Of a DNA stretch of 64,000 bases, positions 35,163 through 46,672 are shown in pieces (the first letter of the stretch is position 1; the number at the start of each line of letters is the position of its first letter). The position numbers and the translations under genes were made by a program. This DNA is from Sindora glabra. Lineage: Eukaryota > Streptophyta > Magnoliopsida > Fabales > Fabaceae. A model generated the notes under the pieces. The model worked only from the letters and a program-made list of their open reading frames with translations. It ran no database searches and had not been told where the DNA came from. Location: contig CM035232.1 in assembly GCA_020226215.1 (NCBI GenBank), positions 61,699,220 through 61,763,219 of the forward strand, in the 5' to 3' direction.

Positions 35163-36059
35163 ATGGCAAATATATCACATAACTTATCACTGCAATCGGT
35201 CCTTGAGAAGGACAAACTGAATGGGACAAACTTCCTGGACTGGTACAGGAATTTGAGGATAGTCTTTAAACATGAGCCAAAAATGTATATCCTAGAGGAA
35301 CCTGTTCCTCAAGAACCTAAAGCTACTGCCCCTCAAGCTCAAAAGGATGCTTACAAGAAGCATCATGATGACACATTAGATATCGGTTGTCTCATGTTGG
35401 CTACCATGGACTCTGAGCTTCAGAAGCAATATGAGAACATGGAAGCTTATGACATGCTTGAGCATCTTAAGAAGCTTTATGAAAGCCAAGCTCGGCATGA
35501 GAGGTTTGAGGTGACAAAAGCCTTATTTCAGTGCAAACTGACAGAAGGAAACCTTGTTAGGCCTCATGTACTCAAAATGATTGGGTATGTTGAGAACCTT
35601 AAGAGATTGGGTGCTCCACTAAGTCAAGAGTTGGCCATTGACTTAATTTTGCAATCATTGCCACAGAGTTATGGTTAATTTATCATGAATTACAACATAA
35701 ATGAAATTGATAAACCATTTCCAGAATTGTTAAGCATGTTAAGAACTACTAAACAAAATTTGAAAAAGACTAAGCTTAATACCATAATAATGGTTCAAAA
35801 GGGCAAAGGCAAGGGAAGAGGTAAGGGCAAAAACAAGAAGGATTCTAAATCCAAAGGCAAGCCAAAGTCTAAATCCTCTGCACTGAAACTAAAAGGGGCT
35901 ATAGCTAAGGAAGGGACATGCTTCCATTGCGGTCAAACCGGACATTGGAAAAGAAACTGTAAGGTTTATTTGGAAGATCTAAAAAAGAAGAAGGGAAGTG
36001 AGACTTCCGCTTTAGGTATCTATGTTATAAAAATTAATGTTTCCACTTCTACATCTTGA
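35163..36059 (+). pseudogene. Copia gag (capsid/nucleocapsid) pseudogene
   Basis: The start codon at 35163 opens a 171-codon frame (DKLNGTNFLDWYRNLRIV, then LEHLKKLYESQARHERF and LAIDLILQSLP) of the copia UBN2 gag type. A TAA at 35676 interrupts it, and the same frame resumes at once to 36059. The basic stretch near 35800-35880 precedes a nucleocapsid knuckle CFHCGQTGHWKRNC (about 35920-35962; CX2CX4HX4C intact). Gag would coat the element's RNA in virus-like particles. No frameshift, only the one stop. Confidence 0.92.
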
Positions 36060-39000
36060 GTATTAGATACCGGATGCGATTCTCACATTTGTACAAATGT
36101 GCAGGAACTACAAAGGAGTAGGACTTTAGCTAAAGGCAAAGTGGACCTATGAGTTAGCAATGGAGCAAGAGTCGCTGCGCTAGCTGTAGGGGCATATTAT
36201 CTATCTTTACCTTCTGGTTTAGTAATAGAATTAAAGGATTGTTATTTTGTGCCTGCTATCAGCAACAATATTATTTCTATTTCTTGTTTGGACAAGAAAG
36301 GTTTTTCATTTATAATAAAAGACAAAAGTTGTTCAGTTTACTTAAATGAAATGTTTTACTACAGTGCACAAATGTTCAATGGGCTCTATATTCTTGATCT
36401 TGAAATACCTGTCTATAACATAAACGCTAAACGATTTAAATCAAATGATTTAAATCCAACCTATCTCTAGCATTGTCGTTTAGGCCATATAAATGAGAAC
36501 TGCATATCCAAGCTCCATAAAGATGGATTCTTGGATTCATTTATTTTTGAATCATATGAAATATGCGAATCTTGTTTGCTAGGTAAAATGACTAAAACAC
36601 CATTCACTGGACACAGTGAAAGGGCTAATGATCTATTAAGTCTTATACATACTGATGTATGTGGGCCTATTAGTTCACCTGCTAGAGGAGGTTTCTAATA
36701 CTTCATTACATTTACTGATGATTTCAATAGATATGGATATGTGTATCTTATGAAACACAAATCAGAATCCTTTGAAAAATTTAAGGAATTCAAGAATGAA
36801 ATGCAAAACTAACTTAGTAAAAGTATTAAAATATTTCGATCAGATCGACGTGGAGAATACTTAAGCCAAGAATTTAATGACTATCTAAAGGAGTGTGGTA
36901 TAGTATCATAACTCACTCCACCTAGAATGCCACAATGGAATGGTATTTTAGAAAGGAGGAATCGTACTTTGTTAGACATGGTACGATCTATGCTGAGTCA
37001 TACAGATCTTCCAACTTCCTTTTGGGGGCATTCTCTAGAGACAGCTGCTTTTACCCCTAACTGTGTTCCCTCTAAAACAATTCAAAATACTCCATATGAG
37101 ATATGGACTGGAAAATGTCCCAACTTGTATTTTATGAAGATTTAGGGTTGTGAGACCTATGTAAAACGTCAAGTTTCTGATAAGTTCGGACCCAAATCGG
37201 ACAAGTGCTACTTTGTAGGGTATCCTAAGGAAACTAAGGGATACTATTTCTATAATCCTAGTGAAGGCAAAGTGTTTGTCGCGTGAATTGATATTTTTTT
37301 GGAAAGAGAATTTATCTCTAAGAAAAACTATAGGAGGAAAGTAGAAATCGAAGAAGTGCGAGACTCACAAAGTAACACTGAACCTATAATAGAGCCTGAA
37401 AAAAGACTACAAGATGTTGTAGGTCAGGAACTAGCTCAAGTAACACAAGGCCATGTAAGTCTAGTAGGATACGCCATGAGCCCGAGAGATATGGATTTCT
37501 TGTGACTCAAAATGGCGATTTTTTGCTCATGGATCAAGATGAGCCTACAACTTACCAAGAAGTTATAAAAAGGCCAGACTCTGAGAAGTGGCTTGAGGCC
37601 ATGAAATCTGAGATGAATTCCATATATACTAACTAAGTATGGACTTTGGTTGATCCACCTGAAGGGGTAAAACCCATTGGGTGCAAATGGATTTTCAAGA
37701 AGAAAATCGACATGGATGGTAATGTGCAAACCTTTAAGGGATGATTAGTCATAAAAGGTTATAGGTAAGTTCATGGTATGGACTATGATGAGACCTATTC
37801 CCCAGTTGCCATGCTTAAATCCATTCGGATTTTACTTACTATTGCAGTTTTTTATGATTACGAAATTTGGCAGATGGATGTCAAAACTGCTTTTCTTAAT
37901 GGAAAGCTCCTCGAGGATGTGTACATGACACAGCCCGAGGGTTTTGTCATTCCTAAAATTGTTGGAAAGGTATGTAAGTTATAACGATCCATTTATGGAT
38001 TAAAGCTACCTTCACGGAGTTGGAATCTTTGTTTTGATGAGGCAATCAAAGAATTTGGTTTCATAAAAAATGAAGATAAATCTTGTGTTTACAAAAGGGT
38101 TAGTAGAAGCACAATTATTTTCCTTGTATTGTATATAGATGACATACTACTCATAAAAAATGATATCCCTACACTGCAAACAGTAAAGACTTGGTTAAGG
38201 AATTGTTTCTCGATGAAAGATTTAGGTGAAGCTGCCTATATACTAGGTATTAAGATCTATAGAGATAGATCAAGAAAATTGCTTAGCCTAAGTTAGAGTA
38301 CATACATAGATAAAGTATTAAAACGGTTTAACATGCAAGAATCTAAAAGAGAATTTTTACCTATGTCGCATGGCATAAATTTGCCCAAAGCTCAGTGTCC
38401 TTCGACACAAGATGAGAAGGACCACATGAATAAGATACCATATACATTAACAATTGGATCTATCATGTATGCCATGATATGTACTCGTCCTGATGTCTCG
38501 TATGCTTTAAGCATGACGAGCAGGTACCAGTCAAATTCAGGTAAACCTCACTGGACTGCCGTTAAGAATATCCTTAAGTACTTAAGAAGGACTAAGGATT
38601 CATTCTTAATATATGGAGGAGAGGAAGAACTTGTTGTAAAAAGTTACACTAATGCCAGTTTCTAATCTGACAAGTATGGCTTTAGATTGCAATCAGGTTA
38701 TGTATTTAGCCTAAATGGTGGTGCTGTGTGCTGAAGAGTTCAAAGCAGGAAATAGTGGCTAACTCTATTACAGAGCCTGAGTACATTGCTGCCTCTAATG
38801 TGTCAAAAGAGGTTGTTTAGATCAAAAAGTTTATTACTGAACTTGGCGTTGTTCTTAGCATTGCAAACCTAGTAGATCTCTATTGTGACAACAATGGAGC
38901 CATTGCATAAGCCAAGGAACCCAAATCTCACCAGTGATCCAAACATATACTTAGGCTCTTCCATCTCATTCGAGAAATCATCGATAAAGGAGATGTGAAG

Positions 39001-39118
39001 ATATGCAAAGTACCAACTGATGATAATATTGCCGACCCACTGACAAAGCCTTTAGCACAGAAAAAGCATGATGGTCATACTATGTCATTTAGTATTAGAT
39101 ACATGAATGATTGGCTCT
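36060..39118 (+). pseudogene. Copia pol (protease, integrase, reverse transcriptase, RNase H) pseudogene
   Basis: It continues gag in the same frame after TGA at 36057. The protease motif LDTGCDSHIC is at about 36063. Integrase shows the HHCC zinc region (HCRLGH...CESCLLGK, 36471-36590) and the DDE residues in LIHTDVCGP, FRSDRRGEY and a Glu about 35 residues on. Reverse transcriptase runs from about 37580 with LYIDDILLI (about 38130). RNase H follows (ANSITEPEYIAAS, YCDNNGAIA, NIADPLTKPLA), ending at TAG 39118. The order INT-RT-RH is copia. Frameshifts lie near 37440-37466 and 38732. Premature stops lie at 36150, 36468, 36696, 36810, 36909, 37143, 37284, 37634, 37742, 37982, 38294, 38663, 38818, 38908 and 38935. 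Confidence 0.95.
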
Positions 39119-39121
39119 AGT

Positions 39122-39134
39122 CCAAGTGAGAGAT
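39122..39134 (+). promoter_or_regulatory. Polypurine tract
   Basis: CCAAGTGAGAGAT directly abuts the 3' LTR. This is the plus-strand primer site for reverse transcription. Confidence 0.75.
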
Positions 39135-40813
39135 TGTTAGTGTGTATCCTAGGAACCAATCATATAGATGATTGAAGTAATACATAATGTATTATATTTT
39201 ATTTTAGGTAATTTAATTATTATATTTTATTTTTATAATTTTATTATTATTTTGCGTGATTTATAAGTTAATATAATAATTATCCTTGGAATAACTTCGC
39301 TATTCCTAAAATACATCTAGTCAAGTATTATTACGAAAAGGATAGTAATAATACATCGAGACTAGCATGTATAATGACTGATGATTACGAATCATGGATA
39401 TGTGATATCAAGTTAATACATGAGTACATTATTAGTGAATAATGTACTAGACTGACCTGCTATAAGAATATTGCATGGATAGACGTGTCCTAAGCTATTC
39501 TCATATGATCACAAATACATATAAACCTTTGACCTGAAGTCATTACGGTTTCCTACATGAGGAATTACTCACTTTAATATTGTCCTATGTCACCTTTAAT
39601 CAGAATGACGAATAGGGCATTGATTAGGTGTGTCGTGAATTGTGCAGAGGGAAGTGAGTGATGTAGATGGGATTTTGTTACTCTTATATAAAAGAGAAAT
39701 ATCCTTGGGCCCCTTGATTGAGTGAGATTTAGAAATGCATGGTCATGCTCAATTGGATTAATATATGATATTAATTATTTATTTTAAGTCTACTTAGTAT
39801 CAAAAAATATAAATTGAACATTGATAAGGATGACACATTCCATGTCTCCAGTTCAATTTAGATATTATTACAAAAGGGTTATGATGCAAAATATTGATCA
39901 TGTATTAGGTGTATGTCGAATCACAAATATTCTTACTACTTGACTAGTAGTGATGTATTGTTAGATACCGCTCACTGTCTATGGCTCAATAATGAGTCAT
40001 TGTCAATGTAGTAAGAACCTACAGGGTTACACAAAAGGAGTAGGAATAAGACAATAATTAATTAGACTTTAATTATATTAATATCCAATTAATTGGACTT
40101 ATTTTCGTGCATATATATATTATTATTATTATTATTAAGAATAATAATGTGTTATTCACATAATATATATATATATATATATTATGTGATATTATTTGAT
40201 ATTAAAGTAATATCAAATAATTACGTTATCAAATATTAGATAAATATATTATGAGATAATATTATTTTGATATTTGATAACTATATACAATTATCTAATA
40301 TTAAGATATTTATATTATGAGATAATATTATCTAATATTAGATAATTAATAGATAAGTTATATCTCTCCTCATTATCTCTAAGATAAAGATAAAATAAGT
40401 TGTTAAGTGTGATTAGGATTTTGGAAGCATTATCCTAGTAGGACTAGGATTGTGGCTTGCCTAAGTTCTATAAAAAGGGGCTTAAGGGCAGCACATTAAA
40501 GACACACTCATAAGCCTCCTAAAACCCTAAATCACCTAGAAAATATCAAATCCTAATTCCTAGAGAGAGAAACATATCTTAGCAGATTCGTGGAGGGTGA
40601 GAGGTCGTTGTTCACTCCGTGTGGATACAGTAGAGACATTGTACCTTTTGGCCGGCATTTAATTCATCTACTTTTAAGTTTTGATCAGTAGAAACACGAG
40701 TGCCCAATAGGTAAAATCCTAATCATTGATTTATGCTTTTTGCATAGATCTTACGTAGAATTCAAATCAAAATTTTAAAATTCCACTACATGTAATAATC
40801 CGAATTCCTAACA
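39135..40813 (+). repeat. Copia 3' LTR (1679 bp)
   Basis: It matches the 5' LTR end to end, with a longer TATTATTATT run (about 40118-40136) and a shorter TA microsatellite. It ends CCTAACA, followed by the second ATTAG (40814-40818). Confidence 0.95.
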
Positions 40814-40818
40814 ATTAG
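40814..40818. repeat. Target-site duplication ATTAG (right)
   Basis: Matches 31335-31339. Confidence 0.95.
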
Positions 40819-42560
40819 CCTATGCAATGTGATATACAAAATAGCTACAAAAATTGTAGCAAATTGAATTAAACCTAACCTGAACCACTTAATCTTTCCT
40901 AATCAGTATAGCTTTGTACTAGGGAGACGTAGTTCGAATAATATAGTAATCACATAGGAAATTATTCACATTATGAAAACCAAGAAAGGGAAGAAAGGAA
41001 TCATGGCCATCAAAGTTAATTTAGAAAAGGCATACAATCATTTAAGTTAAGAATTCCTTAAAGATGCATTGAAAGAGATAGGTTTTCCCACATGTATGAT
41101 CAACCTAATAATGCAATATGTCTCTTCATGTAATATGAAAGTTCTTTAGCATGGTAATTAGATAGAACCCTTCTATCCCTCTAGAAGGATTAGACAGGGT
41201 GCCCACTTTCACCTTATTTGTTTATGTTATATGTGAAAAGATTGGCACATTGTATTCCTAGAGTAATGGATCAAAGAGGGTGGAGGCCATTCAAAGTTAG
41301 CAAGAATGATTATTCTTTATCTCATTTATTTTTCATAGATGACCTTATGCTATTATCTGAAGCTTCCCTAGATCATGTTGAAAGTATCTTGAGCTGTCTT
41401 GATCTTTTCTGCAAAAGCTTTAAGACAAAAGGTGAATTTTGATAAAACTAAAGTATCTTTTTAAAAAATATGAATCATACAAGAGCAAGTCAAATTGTCA
41501 AGAGCTCGGATTTGGAATCACAACTAATTTAAGAAAGTACCTAAGAGTGCCTCTACATCATGAAGGAGTAACTAGATCTACTTATGCCCATATTCTTGAA
41601 AAGTTTCAACAACGGCTAAGTAATTGGAAGACTAATATGCTCTCTTTTGCTAGAAGATTAACTCTCTCTTAAGTAGTCATATTAACTTTCCTGATGCATA
41701 CTATGCAAACAACATTGCTACCTTTTGAAATTTATGTTGAAGTAGAGAAGAAGATGCATACTTTTTTATGGGGATCAAGTGATGAAAAGAAGAAGCCTCA
41801 CCTAGTCAATTAGGATTAGATATGTAAACTAAAATAATATGGAAGATTGGGTATCAAGAAATTCAAATATCAATATGAAACTTTTCTCATGAAAGTAGGT
41901 TTTAACCTGGTAGCTAAAAAGGATGCTTTATGGGCAAGAGTATTAAGGGAGAAATATAAATATGGAAAAATTAATTTTCCCAAAGTTGAAAGGAAGAAAA
42001 CTCAATCTAATCTTTGAAAAGACATTTGCAAAGTTTGGAAGAATCTCTCTAAAGGTTTTAAAATGGTAATTTGTGATGGAAGAAATATAAGATTTTAGAA
42101 AGATACTTCGGTTAGGGATTGTCCTCTTATGGAAGTAATAACTAAGGAGATCCCTTCAAAATTAAAAGAACTTACAATAAATCAATTTGTAAAGGATGAT
42201 GGTAGTTAGGATTGGTCTAAATTTGAAGAGTTTCTTCCAAAAAGTATATGCAAAAGAATAGTTAATGTCCTTCCTCCTAATGAAAACCTAGGCCTAAATG
42301 AAGTTTCATGGCACCTTGCAAAAGATGAAGGCTTTTCAATGAAATCAACTTACTAATTCATAGTTGGAGATAATGAGTCTAATAGACAATTATGGAGCAA
42401 AATCTAGAAATGGAATGGTCCATAAAGAATTTGAAGTGTTATTTGGTTGATTGCAAGTAATGCTCTCTTAACGAATACAACAACATTTCACAGACACTTA
42501 ACATCAGTGGATGCTTGTCCTAGGTACAAAAAACAATGAATCAATCCTATATGTGCTTAG
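40819..42560 (+). pseudogene. LINE ORF2 continued: reverse transcriptase and zf-RVT
   Basis: The frame resumes with LCNVIYKIATKIVAN. Next come FVLGRRSSNNIVI, GIMAIKVNLEKAYNHLS (catalytic Asp replaced by Asn in the usual K.D..KAYD motif), RIRQGAHFHLI, and a shifted FFIDDLMLLSEAS (about 41332-41370, in place of the active-site F.DD). Past the polymerase are LSNWKTNMLSFARRLTL and blocks of the zf-RVT region near 42280-42540 (W..K...GFSMKSTY, then WKWNGP, ALLTNTTTFHRHL, DACPRYKKQ). Many stops. Confidence 0.85.
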
Positions 42561-42859
42561 AGATTATGATGGCATTTCTCAAGTATGGCTAAGACTAGTA
42601 AGTCCTCAGCATTAGGAACAATTCTTTTCTATAAATGTCTATGAATGGATCGACTTTAATATAAGAATCAGAGTAAGGAGAGATGAAGAACTGGATTAGA
42701 AATCTATATTTGAAATCACTTGTTGCAAGTTATGGATATAAAGAAATAAATTGGTTTTTGATAATACTTCTATAAGCAATGCTAATTTGGTTATAGTCTG
42801 TTACTCAAAGACTAAAGAAGCTATTGGGGTTTAAAGAAAATTATCAAGTTTTGGTCTGA

Positions 42860-43390
42860 GATAAAATAGAGTGGCAATAACTTGTGGTTAGGAGTTCCTT
42901 CAATATGGGTGGATAAAGGTAAATATAGATGGCTTTTATTTACAGGGAGGAGAACTTGCAGCTTGTGGGGGCATGCTGAGGATTATGCAAGGGATTGGAT
43001 AAGTGGATTTTCAAAAAATATTGGGAGAGGCAATGTTCTTTTTACTGAATTATGTGGGGCTGTCACAGGGCTAGAGTTAGCCTGGAAGAAAGGAATTAGA
43101 AAGGTTTGGATTGAATTAGATTCTCAAATAACCTATCACCTCATTATCCATGGAAATGGACTTGGACACCCTTACTCACCACTAATTAAGCTAATTAGGG
43201 AATTGATGGGAAGAACATGACAAGTAAAAATATCCCATACTTACAAGGAAGGAAATAGAGTTGCTAACTGGCTTACAGCAAGAGGGCACCATTTGCTTTT
43301 AGGTGAAATGCAGATTTTTAATGAAGTTCCAAATGGATGTGGAAAGCTTTGTATAGATGATAGTTTAGGTGTTTCTTTTAATAGAATAGT
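42860..43390 (+). pseudogene. LINE C-terminal RNase H domain
   Basis: The 112-codon frame at 42882-43220 contains DYARDWISGFSKNIGRGNV, then AVTGLELAWKKGIRKVWIEL and DSQITYHLI. This is the plant LINE RNase H (RVT_3) type, which removes RNA from hybrids. The first strand (NIDGFYLQGG) lies in a neighbouring frame. The tail (GNRVANWLTARGHH) continues in a third frame, so at least two single-base shifts are present. Confidence 0.85.
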
Positions 43391-43437
43391 CATTGTGTAG
43401 CTAGGCTCAACCTCATTGATTGCCAAAAACAAAAAAA

Positions 43438-43794
43438 TCCAAATCTTGTAAAGGATGCTTATTTTAATCTTTAAAATCATCTTTATTAGAAGAAATTTAT
43501 TATTTATTATTCCCATTGAGAATCATAATACTAAAATTTTCAATATTACTTTCTATTATTCCTTAAAAAATAAAAAAATTATTCTCTTAATTTTAAAGAC
43601 CATTCAAAATATAATAGAAAGTATTATTAAAATTTCAATTTATAATAGCACCATAAATTTTTTCTTCATAGTTCCCTACCTAAAAAAAAAATAATGTTAG
43701 ATTACACTCACTTAAGTGTGAACCAAAAATTAGAGTATGTATGTATTTATAAAAAAAATACAAAAAGGTTGAAAACACATCAAATGAAATTATG

Positions 43795-43797
<3 letters not shown>
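43438..43797. other. AT-rich sequence after the LINE tail
   Basis: Only short chance frames in low-complexity AT-rich DNA. Confidence 0.5.

Positions 43798-43842
<45 letters not shown>
43798..43842. repeat. (TA)n microsatellite
   Basis: About 22 uninterrupted TA units. Confidence 0.97.
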
Positions 43843-43845
<3 letters not shown>

Positions 43846-44029
43846 GTTTTAAATTTAAATAATAATTTTCCCAAGTATGGAACATTCCTAATTTTTTATT
43901 AGAAATTACTACCTATATTTTTGAAAATTACTTTAGAATATCTATAAGCGTGATTCCCTCGAAGAACTGAAAAATTGAGAAGATTTGCACCTGTGTAGTT
44001 CTATGTGCACCCGCTGGACCTTAACAAAT

Positions 44030-45620
44030 TTAAAATTGGATTTTTGTTTTTATTTTTAAAAATATAGAATACTTCTTCTAATTTAAAATGATTGAATTAT
44101 ATCCTTTTATTATAAAATTTTAAAAACCACTTCTTTAAATTTCATAAAATTTTAAATTAATACCTAATATTAATTTAATTAATCATTATTAAATTATATC
44201 ATTTTTTAATAAAATTTACAAATAAGAGTCATAATATTATAGTCTATTAATTTATTTCATCATTTTCCATATATAGTTTCATAATTTACTGTTATTTAAT
44301 TAAAATTTTACATATCTAATTTAATTATTAGCAAGTATATAATATAAAATTATTTAAAAAGTTATAAGATAGATTAATATATTATAATATTATAATTGTA
44401 AGTTAAAAAGATTATAAAAATCATATAACTTAAAAAAATATAAATTAAATAAATAATTAATTTCAAATATCATATATTTTAAAAGTATAATTTATAAATT
44501 TTTAAACCTGAAAAGAGTAAAATTCAGCCACTCAAACTTAAATGGAGTATTTTACATTTTCTTTAAAAATGTAAAAAAAAAAATTTCAACTTCAGAGTTG
44601 TTTGAATTTTACTTCTTTAATTATAAACATGAATTCAGAACTCTTAAATTACATAAAAATTTAAAATTAAAATATATCATTCATGCAATTAATTTTTTTT
44701 TCAAATTACATTTATTTTACAAATTTTATAAGTAAAAAATATATTCTTAATATCATTATTTTTTGATAACCACAATATTTTTTTACATAATTATGAATTC
44801 ATTTTTTAATTAATGAAAAATTTATATAATTAATTTATTTTTTATTAATAATATGATATAAAAATTATGTCAAGAAAATCGCCTAATATATCAACATGAA
44901 GTAATAATGCAAGTCATATTTAAAAAGTTAATGAAAAAATATATGATTTAATAGAACGGTTAATAAAATGAATAGCCAGTATTAATTTTAACATTTTATA
45001 CAATTTAATAATTTTAAATTAAATATTTCAAAATTGAGAGAATTAAAATATATGCAATCATCCTAAAGTTATTTGGAATTTTCTTTCCATTAGTCTCTTT
45101 ATTTTTTATTCTATTTAAAATAATATAAATTATACCATTCAAATTAAAAAAATTTAATAATTATCCTTTTAAACTTTACAAAACTTAAAAATAACATTCA
45201 CATTTTTCTTAATTAACCATTTCATCAAATTATATGATGTTTTTATGAAATTTTTAAATAAGACTTAAAACATTATAAAATATTGATTTATTTTGTTATT
45301 TTTTGGATAATAATTTCATAACTTATATACAAGTATTTAATTAAAATTATTTATATATAATTTAATTTTTATTAATCATGTAACATAAAAATTATGTATG
45401 AAAAAATAACTAAAAAATTAACATATTATAATATTTTGACTATTGTTTAAAAACTTCATAAAAAAATATAATTTGATAAAATAATTAATTAAGTGAATAG
45501 TAAATGTTAATTTCAAATTTTGCAAAGTTTAAAAGGTGATTTTAAAAATTTTAAAGTTAAAGGAGTAATATTCAACTATATTAAAGTTAAAAGAGTATTT
45601 TACATTTTTTTCCTTCTATT
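44030..45620. repeat. Two degenerate copies of an AT-rich repeat
   Basis: Segments at about 44050-44570 and 45110-45615 share a similar order of phrases: short variants of TTTAAA...CCATTC/ATTAAATTAT, TTTATTATTTTTGGATAA-like, and finally AGAGTAAAATTCA.CCA versus GGAGTAATATTCAACTA followed by GAGTATTTTACATTTT. The central part (44640-45060) has related phrases too. This suggests an old tandem or paired insert, but alignment is needed. Confidence 0.35.
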
Positions 45621-46327
45621 TTTATTACTAATCAACGTTGTACTACAATGACTTGCTAATTGATTGTTACCTCTCCTTAGGTATAGTAAGCACACCTAGT
45701 ACTTTCAAGACATAAGGATATATATTTTAAAAATAAAAAGAATATAAATATATGTAAATTAATCCTGGGTAAGTATAATTAATTTTCTCTTATTTACAAA
45801 GCAAAAGGCTCTTGCTTGATTGTCTTCCCAACCAAAAAAAAAAAAACTATAACTATAAAAACAAGAAAGTGATAGAAAGTGTTCAACTGAAAACAAAAAT
45901 AAGTATAATAATAAACACTTAATTAAAAGGAGTAACATTCTAAGTAAAAAGGTAATTTGATCTCACAAGTTTTAGTAAAACGCACATCACTTCGATTCTA
46001 AATTTTCAAGATTAATGTGGATAAAATCCTATCACCACGGATCTGAAATTTTTTTTTTATCTTTTTGCATTTTTCCTTCTATCAAAATAGTTAATCTGTG
46101 AATTTTCACTATGTAATAATAATGGTTTAGTAAATAATAATGCTTAACCTATGAAATTATTCATACTTAATTTTTGGACTATTGCCATATTTTAAGAAAT
46201 AAGAAAATTATTATTAATTTTAACATTTACCTAACCATAATATTAAAATATTTGACAAAATACAAGACTAAATATTGAAATTCCAATATAAAACTAGAAA
46301 TATAACCAACTTTAATATGCATCACTC
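45621..46327. other. AT-rich intergenic DNA
   Basis: Nothing recognised. Confidence 0.45.
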
Positions 46328-46630
46328 ATGTATTTACCATCTATATATTTTTATATTTTTACCTTTTGTAACAGAATTCATTATAACCAAAATTCACATC
46401 TAAAAGTTGATGTAGGATTATGGTTTGTTTTTTTGTTCTTTTTTTATAATATAATGGAGCCAAAGCCCAAAGAAATAAATAAAAAACTACTCAATAATAA
46501 TAGTTCAAGTTTTAGACACTCTCAAAACATCAATGAGAATCAAGATGGACATATAAGGAAGAGGACTAGGGAATATATGAGTTCTCAATTTCAATGTGAT
46601 GCTAAAATTGACTATCAAATCTGTGCATGA
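46328..46630 (+). CDS. Unrecognised 100-codon open frame
   Basis: The C-terminal half (from an internal Met at 46454: MEPKPKEINKKLLNNNSSSF, then DGHIRKRTREYMSSQF) has a mixed, less biased composition than chance AT-rich frames nearby. I recognise no domain. It may be an exon fragment or chance. Confidence 0.15.
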   Translation: MYLPSIYFYIFTFCNRIHYNQNSHLKVDVGLWFVFLFFFYNIMEPKPKEINKKLLNNNSSSFRHSQNINENQDGHIRKRTREYMSSQFQCDAKIDYQICA

Positions 46631-46672
46631 ATTATCTTCCTTGTATGTATGTTAAATTTCCATTTTTCAATT

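Larger units (their letters stand above)
31340..40813 (+). mobile_element. Full-length Ty1/copia LTR retrotransposon inserted in the LINE
   Basis: All structural parts are present: 5' LTR 31340-33023, primer-binding site 33025-33036, a long leader, gag (35163-36059), pol in copia order (protease, integrase, reverse transcriptase, RNase H, to about 39118), polypurine tract just before 39135, and 3' LTR 39135-40813. Perfect 5-bp target duplications ATTAG flank it. LTRs begin TGTT(A/G)G and end CCTAACA. In the first 150 bp the two LTRs differ at about 12 places, 11 of them transitions, so insertion is not recent. The body carries 17 premature stops and two frameshifts and is inactive. Confidence 0.95.
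27986..43437 (+). mobile_element. L1-type LINE (non-LTR retrotransposon), split by a copia element
   Basis: The order is ORF1 with a DUF4283-like domain and Cys-rich knuckle (28021-29100), a charged linker (to 29725), then ORF2 endonuclease (29820 on), reverse transcriptase (31060 on), zf-RVT (about 42300-42550) and a terminal RNase H (42860-43390). It ends in an A-rich tail (43425-43437). Positions 31340-40818 are foreign: they hold the copia element plus one copy of its target duplication. The LINE reads straight across the gap (FKLIS before, LCNVIYKIATKIVAN after). A possible degraded target duplication is CAAATCCTTTAA (27974) versus CAAATCTTGTAA (43440). Many stops; long dead. Confidence 0.85.

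Noticed and set aside
37436..37729. 97-codon minus-strand frame in the copia element
   Set aside because: Antisense shadow of the reverse-transcriptase start.
43455..43874. Frames rich in Ile, Asn and Lys after the LINE tail
   Set aside because: Low-complexity AT-rich DNA and the TA microsatellite.
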